The notes under the pieces are model-generated. The model did not search any database, had not been told where the DNA came from, and saw only the letters and a program-made list of their open reading frames with translations. 64,000 bases of DNA from assembly GCA_038501195.1 (NCBI GenBank), contig JBBPUQ010000001.1, positions 6,882,001 to 6,946,000 on the forward strand, read 5' to 3'. Source of the DNA: Nemania diffusa (taxonomy: Eukaryota > Ascomycota > Sordariomycetes > Xylariales > Xylariaceae). This document shows positions 33,298 to 42,717 of the stretch, piece after piece (positions within the stretch are counted from its first letter, which is position 1; the number at the start of each line of letters is the position of its first letter). The position numbers and the translations under genes were made by a program.

Positions 33298-35755
33298 GGC
33301 CCATCTCCCTTTTCGCGATACCGGAAGCGTCCAAGAACCGGAACGACACTGGATGATCTTCTAAGTCGCCTACACATAAACCTATGGCTTCTTCGTACGC
33401 GTTATTTGCTGCTTGTAGGTCCCCTTTCGCATGCAAAACCTCTCCCAGTTCGTACAAAATGGTGATAGTCTCGAAGCTTTCCCGCCCGTATAGTTGATCT
33501 ATTGCATGATAGCACCCTTTAATCATGTCTTCGGCTTGCATGAACGCGCCTTGTTGTCGAAGAAGGCCGGCTATATTGCCGCGAAGACGGACCGTGAGGA
33601 AGTGTTCAAACCCAAGAATTTTAATAAACTCGGGCAATGCTTTGTCGTAGAGCGACTGTGCTTCGTTTAGTCTGCCCTGGTAGTCGACGGTCGCGGCGAG
33701 GTTGCTTAAAGTCTTCAGAGTGCCGATGTCTTCAATACTCTCTCTCTGCTCTCCTGACGGGTATAGCGCTACCCGGTACATATGTTCGGCGTCATTCAAA
33801 CGACCTTGATTATGATAGCAGAGGCCGAGATTATGAGCTGCAACTATAGTACCGGCATATTCATATCCTCTAATTTTGTACCGCTTGTATAGCGACTCAA
33901 ACATTAGCTCTGCCTCCTTCAGCCTCCCAAGCCGTTCAATCAGTGATGCTAGATCGTTCATTAACTCTAATGTCTCTAAAGCGTCTGGACCGAATGTGCT
34001 TTCTCGTAGCGTCAATGCTTGTCGGAAAAGATCTTCTGCCTTCCTCATGTTTCCGGCAAATTTATTCGCACTTGCCAGCTTGTGTATCAACGAAACTGTC
34101 CTGTTATTTTCCAAACCAAGATATTCGATATATATCGGCTGTGCTTCTTCTAGTTGCGAAAGACCTGTCACTAGGGCGCCATGGGATACATTGGCTTGCC
34201 CACTAAGTGATAGTAGAGCTGCGTACTGACTGGCAGGAATAGATCGGGCCTTCGCTTGGCTGATGAGAGTTTTACATTGAGGCAAGAATAAGTCGACCCA
34301 TATTCGATCTATGGCCGTTGTGTCCTCAAGAGGAAACATGTGGTACATCACGCTCATTCCGCATGTAATCAACATGTCGGTGTTCGCGGCGGGGATCGAG
34401 GCTCGTACGGTAACTTTAGTGAGATCATGCATCCAGAGAAGCTTAGGGTTACTATTAACCCGGCGCAACAGGTTTAGATCACAGAGCCTACGAATGGCTA
34501 CTTCCCGCCGACGCTTATCGCGAAATATTTCCTCCAAGTGACTCTCGGGCTCGCGGACCATCTCAAGTACGATTTTGGCATTAGCTCTGGGCTGGGGGTT
34601 TGACGGGAAGTAGACGCCAAATGGCCAACACTTACGGGCCTTGGCTTCACCTGGGGTTCTGGCCAATTGGGGTTCGGTCCTTTTGCGAAACCCAGGTTCT
34701 TCGTTTGTTCTGTTCCAGGTGTCAAAGCGCGGGATTGCTTTAGTTTCTAGGATGGAGTAAAATTTCAGAACTTCCAGAGCATCAGGGTAACATTCTTCGA
34801 GCATCTGTAAGATCATGCTGAAATGCTTAGCAACGGAAGACCGATGGCGTGTGTAGCCACCATCCCACTCTAACACCTAAATTCCAGTCAGAATAAGCTG
34901 GCAAAGACAAGTAGAGTAAATCACTGCATCTCACCAGATTTGGTGTTTGGCGATACGTCTGAAGAAAGGTTCGCATATCCAGATGATTGAATTTGATGTA
35001 CGACGCCACCTGTTCAATGGCATGTGGTAGTAGGCCAACTTCTTTGACGATCTCGGCGGCTAACTCATTATTATTCTGGAGAGGCTCGTATCTACTTGCC
35101 GTAAAAGTCTCGATAGACTCATTAAGGTTTAGTTCTACAAGTTCGATCAAGTTATCGACTGAGTCTGTCAGGTCTTCGACCACTGATCGTCGCTGGGAAC
35201 TGATAATAACATGTCCCGAGCTATTAGCAGGGAGGAGGTGACGTATCGTGTCGACTTCGTCTTGCCCGACATTATCAACCAAGAGGAGCCAATTGCTCAT
35301 TTTTGACAGCATCCGAAAGAACATCCCTATCGTGGAAGGGTTATCAGCACCAGCATCCACTGCTAACTCTAACTCTTCCAAGATCTCATGGCAAGAGGTA
35401 GATAGGTTGACAATAGAACCGCCACTGAGGAAAAACTGGTTGTGGTAAAGATCCGTATGCGTTCTCTCGTACTCGAGCATCTTAGAATAAAAGTATTAGT
35501 ATATGAGTTGATAGATCTGCATGAGAGCACTTTTGAGATCACTACTAATAGCTCCTATGGACTCACCAAATGTGTTTTGCCGATTCCTGTCATACCATAA
35601 ATACCCACACAACTACTAACTACTTCCTGGGCAACTAGCTTCAGTTTTTCTTCGAGCCAAAGGAGCTCGCCCCGTCGCCCTACGAAGTGATGAGACACCA
35701 GCAGATCCGGCATAACACGGTGGCCAGACGCGGCGATGGTGGGCGTCTGGGACAT

Positions 35756-36093
35756 GGTCGGAGTTAGGGTCGGACGCACGTCAGCGGCTTGGAGTAAACA
35801 ACAACGTATAAGACTAATCCGAAATATAGAAATACGCCAAGTCAGAGATTAGTTGGATGATGTTTGCCTTGGTCTCAATAGTCTGAAGATGGTCATAGAA
35901 TGGAGGAGGTTGCTAGCCTTGCCGATTATCTGGAGGGTGATCCCTAAGTACGCTAGTAATCAGATATGGCGTTCCCTATGTGACAGGTCACCCCCTTTTG
36001 GTTTGTAGCAAATAGACAAGAAGTCAATCCCGATCCCCATAATACTTTGTCTCCCCACTTCCTAAACCTCCCTGGCCTTGCTAACTTGTAGCG
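35756..36093. other. Divergent promoter region
   Basis: 338 bases separate the start of the STAND gene (minus) from the start of the membrane-anchored orphan (plus). It must hold both promoters; no specific site is evident. Confidence 0.45.
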
Positions 36094-38005
36094 ATGCCAT
36101 CCGAACCCATGACTCGGACGTGCGATAAACGCCTTTGGAGAAACCACCTTTTCCAAATATTCATTCTACTCTTTAATATAGTAGCCATACTTTTCACATA
36201 TGATACTGTATCACAATATCTCGCGGGCGCTTCTGACCTCCAGCTGTCATTAAATGCTGTAGATACCATTTCGACTGGCGCTCGCCACGTCGCGCCGTTC
36301 GTCTTTGATGCCCTCTATGGTTTATTGAAACAATGGCCCAACTCGTACGCTCCGAGCGGCCATTCTATTGTCGCAGGCACTGTCGCTTCTCACACGCAGC
36401 TTTTTCACGGCAAACATGGTCCTGGGTTACCTGATAACCTTCAGTTCTTTGCGTTCGATCCGTATGTAACCCCAAGTCGCGGAAGTGGAACAATGCCATC
36501 CTGACGAAGATAGAGAGATGTCCCTGGGCATTTTTGGCGCAACTGGTAGTTCCGTAATCCACACCTTAACTACCACACGGCCTCTTCGTGTCATCTACTT
36601 CGACGGCCAATCTGCTACTTTGACTGAGACCGGCACCTTGGATTCCCAGATGGCCATCCTCGGGGGGGAAGTGCCTTCTATCCCCACCTACAATCATATA
36701 TACGATGAGAATCAAAGAGCTTTGGAGCTCTGTGCTCTAGTGGGTGAACTAAAAATCGACGGCATTGTACGAATGAACGCGGGTTTTGAGATACTTCTCT
36801 GTAATTGGCCTCAGTCCGGCGTCGAGCACCTGTTCACAAGTAATATCACACTACCTGGCAATCAAGAGCGCGAACAAGACAAATCTCTACCAAAAGACCC
36901 TAATCGACAGCCCCCCCTTGGCTTTGGAAACTCATTTGGCGAGCAAGGTTCGTTCGAGTGGCTGCGAAGCGCTACCTGGCACTACGGCAACTATGGCCAG
37001 GGGGGCCCAGCCTTTAAAAATGTGAAGCTAGACCTTTGTACCATGGTGTCGTTCTATGACACTGAACTCACAAGTCTTGATGGTCTACACTCTGGTCGCC
37101 TTATTGGAAATCAGACATTTCAGAACGGTTGGGGTCTTCGACGAGGCCATCGTCTCGTCGGAATCTCCCACGATGATACCAAAGTAGTCAGGTCACAACT
37201 TCGCAAGAACATAGCACGACGCAAGTGTTCCGGTGTAGAATGGGACACCGTAGCTCAGAATATCGTCTCCCAGCATAGGACTCGGCTGTTAGATATTTCA
37301 AAAGCCCTGGATACCAGTCAACCAGCCTTGCCCATCATCACAAGAGTCCATGAACTATCCCATGCCATCCTCTATACCTACATAGAATATCCCTTTGTCA
37401 CGAATGGGCGTAGCACTAAAGAGGTTAAGGCATTGACCGTCTCTCGATGCTCGGCAGTTCACACATCCAAGGTAGAACCACATGCGCTGTCTAAATCCGA
37501 GCTGCTATTATATCGCTCGATAAACATTGTTCTGAGTCGGCTGTGCTCTACTGAATGGGATCTGCTTAAGTGGAGCGAAAAGTACACAACGCAGTTATTA
37601 GGGGAACGCGAAGACATAAATCACCTCCAGATCATGGGGGAAATCGATGAGAAACGGCAACTCGTGCACTCATTGCTGGGCTGGATTGGATGGGATAACT
37701 GGAGTCAGTGCGAGGTGCAGTGCGCTGCAGACGTGAGTCGAGTCATGCCCCTTTGGGACTATCTAGATGGCTAATTTGTAGACGAGCAGCAACTTTGCGC
37801 CATCCCGACATGGCCCGTTATTTACGCCCCTGGATTTCCCCAAGGAGGCATATACGCGGCGAACAATACAAAGACCTCTGAGCAAGACCTGCGCGAGTTT
37901 TGGCGGCCAAAATGCATTAATAGAACAGATTTCGATAGAGGTGGCGGGCGCGGCCGAGAGCCTGACTATCAGTTCCCTGATGTTCCCCTGTATCTTGACA
38001 TGTAA
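36094..38005 (+). CDS. Fungal orphan-family protein with N-terminal membrane anchor
   Basis: Exons 36094-36461, 36514-37732 and 37790-38005 give 601 codons (600 residues). Residues ~17-35 (HLFQIFILLFNIVAILFTY) are one membrane segment or an uncleaved signal. Intron 1 is 52 bp with GTATGT donor, CTGAC branch and ATAG acceptor, joining FAFDP to EMSLGIFGATGSS. Intron 2 uses acceptor GAGCAG, giving CAADQLCAIPTWPV. The body contains TTTRPLRVIYFDGQSAT, LDSQM, VRMNAGFEILLCNW and a C-terminal FWRPKCINRTDF. I recall this as a conserved but uncharacterised family of fungal exported or membrane proteins. Several Cys and N-x-S/T sites suit a lumenal or extracellular body. Function is unknown. Confidence 0.72.
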
Positions 38006-38963
38006 CTCAAGCTGTATCACTTGATCATGGGAGGGATAGAACGGCCGATGTGACCCTTGGAATGGAGTTCGGCGAAGGGGCTTGGGCCTGTCAACACTGC
38101 TGATTGCTATTAACTCCATTCCAATAGTTTATTGATTCTTCATAGTTCTGAGTGTCGGATATCATTATAGGTCCAGGTAATTTAGGTGATTTGCTAAAAA
38201 AAGAATGAACTTCCAACTAGCTGTGCTGATCTTCGCGATTGCTGTATATCACCATCAGGTTCATCATCCCCTATAATTCATACTCGACTAAGTAAAATAG
38301 GCACGCCTATACTCTTAAGATCTGGCATTATAAAAGAGGCAGCATTAGATAAGTAATCATTATTCTTTGCGAATAAGCCGTTTCTGTAGCGAGAGCTGCT
38401 ATTGAACGCTAGCGCACCGAAGCGGTCTTTGCTGGGGCTTGGCGAGCTGCCAGCGCTAACGCCAGGAGCAAGTTCCTTCGCTTGCCGTAACGCCCTAGTT
38501 TGTATTTCCACGCCCTCGACGTCGATAATATTTTCCCCGGCTTCTAGATCGCGCGGGGTAGCCGTGGAATTATATACTCCGTGGGTGCGATAACTTCGGC
38601 ATATTGAGCATAATGGGTTAAATAACTAGGTACGGCTGATGCTTGCAAGTGCTTGATATGCAAACGATTGGTAGAGTAAAAGTGCGGGTTTTTGTGTAGA
38701 AAATCGTTCGTCTGCATCGGTGTGGTTACATTGATAGTTAGTGAAATCTAATACCTGAAAACTTTTTGATACTTTATTATTTCCGACATTGATATTATTT
38801 TAATACGTATTGATTTTTATATTGTTAAACGGTATATATGGTAACACTTACCCAAAACCTCTGACGCGTGACAAGGGTCCGGTCAGAATCTACTGTAGAT
38901 CCCACCCCGCACCCTCGAAGTCTCACGACCTTTGCCTACCGATGAACACAGTGAGAATTGACG
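38006..38963. other. Intergenic, AT-rich promoter of the HET gene
   Basis: About 960 bases. 38740-38840 is AT-rich. No gene is supported; the open frame at 38278-38511 lacks features. Confidence 0.4.
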
Positions 38964-41099
38964 ATGGCTAGTAAGTTTCCAGACAAATTTTGCCAGAGAT
39001 GCCTGGCCATGGACCTTGAGGCCATTCTCGAGTCGCTTCCCGAAGACCTTGTAGAGAAAGAACCAATTATCATCTTGGGGAAGATCACCAAAGAGTGGGA
39101 GACCACTCCCTGCCCTCTCTGTCAATTCTTCTTATCAATGATCGGCGACCGACGAGATATAGACCTGAACGTTGAATATGGCGTCTACAGGGGACGTGCG
39201 CTGTGGCGCTCGAGGAAAGTCTATGATTATAGTCTAAACCCGCGGACGATGCTGGACATTAAGGCGATTGGTAGTCTTACTCAATACACCCGAGGATTCG
39301 TTAATTACAGCAAACTGCCGGAAATACCCAGCCTTCTAGATCACGAGAAAGTCGACTACGAGCCTATCAGGGGGTGGTGCACTCGTTTCCACACGCCGGG
39401 TAGAGAACGGCCTGAGAACATAGATGATCTCCCTCTGCTCGTGATCGACTGCTTGAACCGCAAGCTTGTGGCGACGAGTCAGCAGTGCGAGTACCTCGCT
39501 CTGAGCTACGTCTGGGGTCAGACATCGGCAGACGCAGGCGAGACCACGCAACGCAGTGATGCCCTTCCCGCCCGCCTCCCAGCGACTGTCGAGGATGCGA
39601 TGAAGGTCGTCGCAGAACTCGGGTTTCGGTATCTTTGGGTTGACAAGTTCTGTTTGGACCAAAGCAATGCGGCTGAGTTCCGAGAGCAGCTTCAGAGGAT
39701 GGCGGGCATTTACCGCAACGCCGTCGCCACTATAGTCGCGGCGGCAGGCTCCGACGCAGAGTACGGACTCCCTGGCGTGGGCTCCCGCTGTCGTACCAAG
39801 CAGCCACGCGTCAGAATTGGGAACTACACGCTGTGGTCCTCCATGTCGGATCCTCGCACAGTGACCTGCAATTCTGCCTGGATAACGCGGGCGTGGACGT
39901 ATCAAGAAGGAGTATGCTCCGCAAATCTGATCGTGTTCACTGACGAGCAGGTCTACTACCAGCGCCCAAACACCGAGAGGACACATCACGAGAGAGGCTG
40001 GCAGATTTCGTGCGAAATGTTTCCAGAAGGTGGTTTGGGTGGTTCAAACGGTACGCTGCCGCTCGACGGGATGGTGGACACTCTTGAAGTTAGTCCAGGG
40101 TCTGTGCATCGACATATCGAGCACTATGTTGTGAGAAGTCTATCGTACCAGTCCGATGCTCTGAATGGGATGCTCGGTATCCTGAAGAGATGTGGTAATG
40201 GCCCTTATCTGATAAATCACTACTACGGTGTCCCCATTCTTGGTCCATTGAACATATACCGACTCGTGTTTCCTCGGGCTACTGATCGGAGCTGGTCGCT
40301 TACCGAAGCTTTCTTGGTTGGGCTGTTCTGGGTTTGCGAGGGTATGCTCGACGGCGTCGCTGGGAAGAGGAGAGTCGGATTTCCGAGCTGGTCTTGGACG
40401 GGCTGGCGCGGTCCGTATGCAGGGCCCTCGGACTGGCTCAAGCAGTACGGTCTCTATGATTGTAGTGAGGTTCACCCTGATCTTTTTGTACGACCGTCAC
40501 AGGACTTAATTGCGTGGGAGATGTACACCTCCAAGGAATGGCATCCCTCCCAGGACCTCCACCTAGCTGAGCAGGAACTGTATCTCCAAGCGCCGACGAG
40601 GATGGTAGGCATCATGCGGGCTCCTGCACACCTCGAGGGAGGATGTTGCCGCGGGAAAACCCGCGAACAGCCTATGAAATGGGTTGCTGTTGTTGGCGAT
40701 GACGAGGTCAATGCTCTGATTCAAGTGCACCTGACTGACGGGGCAATTGTGTCGCGGCTTGATGCCGGTGAGACTGTATTCGTCAAAGCCATCATTCTAC
40801 GCTGTTTATCGCTCCATAGCGTTGATTGCTCTGAGCAAACCGGCTACTTGGAGAATAAAGCGCGCTACTTTATGCGCGCGTGTGCGTTGTTGGTGTCAGA
40901 CACCGATCGGGGTGCTATTAAGGCTGGAACTCTACAACTAACACCGGATAGTTACCGAGTGTGCAGGAGGGACACTATAGTTCCACCAGGGAGTGTAAGT
41001 GACGACATAAAAGAGGGAAAATTGGCTTGTTCCGAGTGTACTACGGCAATGAAGCTTCTTATGCAGGGAGTACGAGCTACTACGACAAAACTTATATAG
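38964..41099 (+). CDS. HET-domain protein (heterokaryon incompatibility type)
   Basis: Single exon of 711 residues from ATG at 38964. The N-terminus has a CQRC...CPLC pair. The HET domain spans about residues 176-315: YLALSYVWG, then LPATVEDAMKVVAELGFRYLWVDKFCLDQ, then MAGIYRNAVATIVAAAG, then ITRAWTYQEGVCSANLIVFT. The C-terminal ~390 residues vary, as usual for this group, with GFPSWSWTGWRG near 473 as the common second signature. Such proteins trigger cell death or growth arrest after non-self fusion. It lies about 3 kb from a STAND gene and next to foldback elements, a typical polymorphic setting. Confidence 0.92.
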   Translation: MASKFPDKFCQRCLAMDLEAILESLPEDLVEKEPIIILGKITKEWETTPCPLCQFFLSMIGDRRDIDLNVEYGVYRGRALWRSRKVYDYSLNPRTMLDIKAIGSLTQYTRGFVNYSKLPEIPSLLDHEKVDYEPIRGWCTRFHTPGRERPENIDDLPLLVIDCLNRKLVATSQQCEYLALSYVWGQTSADAGETTQRSDALPARLPATVEDAMKVVAELGFRYLWVDKFCLDQSNAAEFREQLQRMAGIYRNAVATIVAAAGSDAEYGLPGVGSRCRTKQPRVRIGNYTLWSSMSDPRTVTCNSAWITRAWTYQEGVCSANLIVFTDEQVYYQRPNTERTHHERGWQISCEMFPEGGLGGSNGTLPLDGMVDTLEVSPGSVHRHIEHYVVRSLSYQSDALNGMLGILKRCGNGPYLINHYYGVPILGPLNIYRLVFPRATDRSWSLTEAFLVGLFWVCEGMLDGVAGKRRVGFPSWSWTGWRGPYAGPSDWLKQYGLYDCSEVHPDLFVRPSQDLIAWEMYTSKEWHPSQDLHLAEQELYLQAPTRMVGIMRAPAHLEGGCCRGKTREQPMKWVAVVGDDEVNALIQVHLTDGAIVSRLDAGETVFVKAIILRCLSLHSVDCSEQTGYLENKARYFMRACALLVSDTDRGAIKAGTLQLTPDSYRVCRRDTIVPPGSVSDDIKEGKLACSECTTAMKLLMQGVRATTTKLI

Positions 41100-41596
41100 T
41101 TAATTATAATGAAGTTGCGTTTGTATACAGGATAGTTCTTAAAATGAAAGTGATCGTTCCCCCTAAAAACGTGGGCGTTATTACGCCTCGGCATGGTACA
41201 CGGTAGGTAGTGACTTAAAAATGGGATTCCAGGGTTACCTGAATAAGGTAGGTTAGTGGGCTAGAGAGGGTGCTACCGGGTACCTAGATAGGTACCTAGT
41301 AAGAACCGTGACTTATATCTAGCCATACTGGTGATTGCTATGGCAACCATTGCCAGGAACACGATAACTCCTCGGAGCTGCCAATGGCCATTTCAGTATA
41401 GGTGTTAATCATTTGAGGAGTATTACTTTACTAAATTCAAAATGCCATGCTGCATATCCGGCTACACGCAATTGTGCAATTCAGAACTCTATTTCACGCC
41501 ATCGCAATATTTGACCCTCAGTGGTGCGAGGGCACCGCCAACTACTAGCCGCTAACTCATCGTGGCGGTGGGCGCAGTGCGGCGTGGTGACGGTGG
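41100..41596. other. Intergenic between HET gene and foldback elements
   Basis: It contains AGGTACC words at 41205-41300 (gtacctagataggtacctag) and then a GC-richer ~100 bases before the element. Confidence 0.4.
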
Positions 41597-42491
41597 GTAG
41601 GGAGGGCCATATGCACATTATCCGACAAACGATTTTTTTTTTACTTTTTCGTTTTTCGTTTTCAGTTTTCAGTTTTCAATAACATATAAACACACCAAAT
41701 GCGCAAAATTAACGCTTTTATATAATAAAAATATTAAAATAAATTATAAATTTACTATTATTTATGCTATAATTAAATTTAGCTAGTTTAATTATGTAAA
41801 AATATAATTTGAACTGCTGTATTAAAGGCGCATTGCGACCTGCGGTCGCGCTTTGACCGCTGGGCAGCGAGATCGCGTACGCAGGGCCACCTGCTTACGC
41901 GATCCCGCTGCTCGGCGGTCAAAGCGCGATTATAGGTGCAAGTCGTACGGCTGTACTTACACCTACTATACTATAAGTAAGCTAAAGTCAGTATGCTTTT
42001 AACACAGCAGCTTAAATTATACTTATATATTAACTAAATTAGCTAGATATAATTGCATTATTAAAAATAATAAATAATATTAATATTTTATTATATAAAA
42101 GCGTTAATTTATGTTGTATAAAAGATTAAAAACTGAAAACGAAAAACAGAAAACAAAAAAGTAAAAAAGAAAATCGTTTGTCGGATAATGTGCATATGGC
42201 CCACCGTCGGTGGGCCATACGTACATATACCGACAAAACTATTTTGTTTTCACTTTTCGGTTTTCAAAAGCAAAAATACCGACAGCAAGCTATTACTATT
42301 ATTTACATATAAAAAATAAAACATAATATTTAACACAATTATAATTGCACGTATATAAATAAATTAATTATATAATTAACTAAGCTAACTGACCTGATTG
42401 ACCTGGTTGACCCGACTAAAAACTGAAAACTAAAAACGGAAATTGGAAAAGAAATAGTTTTGTCGGTATATGTACGTATGGCCCTCCCTAC
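41597..42491. mobile_element. Pair of palindromic foldback/MITE-like elements
   Basis: Two TIR elements lie 9 bp apart. Element 1 (41604-42202, 599 bp) begins GGGCCATATGCACATTATCC and ends with the exact complement; the matching arms run on into AT-rich DNA, and most of its length is an imperfect palindrome. Element 2 (42212-42484, 273 bp) begins GGGCCATACGTACATATACC and also ends with its complement. The outermost GTAGGGAGGGCCATA at 41597 is inverted at 42477-42491, so the pair is also bounded as one unit. No protein is encoded. The spacer ACCGTCGGT is itself nearly palindromic. The transposon superfamily cannot be assigned, because no clear target duplication is seen. Confidence 0.85.
41848..41927. 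repeat. GC-rich hairpin at the centre of foldback element 1
   Basis: GCGCTTTGACCGC at 41848 pairs with GCGGTCAAAGCGC ending at 41927. The arms are about 38 bases with few mismatches around a 4-5 base loop. The flanking DNA is extremely AT-rich, so this core stands out. Confidence 0.8.
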
Positions 42492-42717
42492 GTGGTGGCT
42501 CCCACAAGCTGTGGCCACACCGACCCTCTATCCCCCCCCACTACTACATTCCGTTGTTCTCTATATTCATAGATGGACATGAAGTGAGTATACTCAAGGT
42601 CCTTCAGAACCGCATAAGACGGGCGATCCCCGTCATCCAACCAGAACTTTCTAACCGTCCTCTATGGAAGGGTAGGCCGAACGAGCATCAGTAAGCTCCG
42701 AGAGATTGACCCGACGC
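42492..42717. other. 3' flank of the NRPS gene
   Basis: 226 bases between the foldback pair and the NRPS stop codon; no further feature. Confidence 0.4.

Larger units (their letters stand above)
31774..35755 (-). pseudogene. NB-ARC/TPR STAND (NLR-like) gene interrupted by a MITE
   Basis: Exons 35755-35567, 35480-34935 and a last exon from 34876. The last exon runs to 33298, is broken by the element 32663-33297, and resumes at 32654 down to a stop at 31774. Leaving out the element and one 8-bp duplication keeps one frame of 1065 codons; with it, reading stops at 33254 after 13 element-encoded residues (about 785 in all). Features: HHFVGRRGEL at the N-terminus, Walker A GMTGIGKT (Lys60), Walker B WLLLVDN (Asp132) and a GLLPHAIEQVASYI motif. 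A helical spacer follows, then about ten TPR-like repeats from ~450 (AEDLFRQALTLRE, AELMFESLYKRY, AEHMYRVAL). Fungal STAND proteins control non-self recognition and cell death. No effector domain precedes the NB-ARC. A truncated protein may still be made. Confidence 0.88.

Noticed and set aside
31774..34876. Two separate TPR genes (31774-32661 and 33254-34876)
   Set aside because: The gap is exactly one MITE plus one target duplication, and the frame is continuous across it; they are one interrupted gene.
36462..36500. True frameshift mutation in the orphan gene at 36094
   Set aside because: A canonical 52-bp intron explains the frame change better than an indel.
41597..42491. CRISPR-like or integron-like repeat
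   Set aside because: The repeats are inverted arms of two palindromic elements, not direct repeats with spacers, and the genome is fungal.
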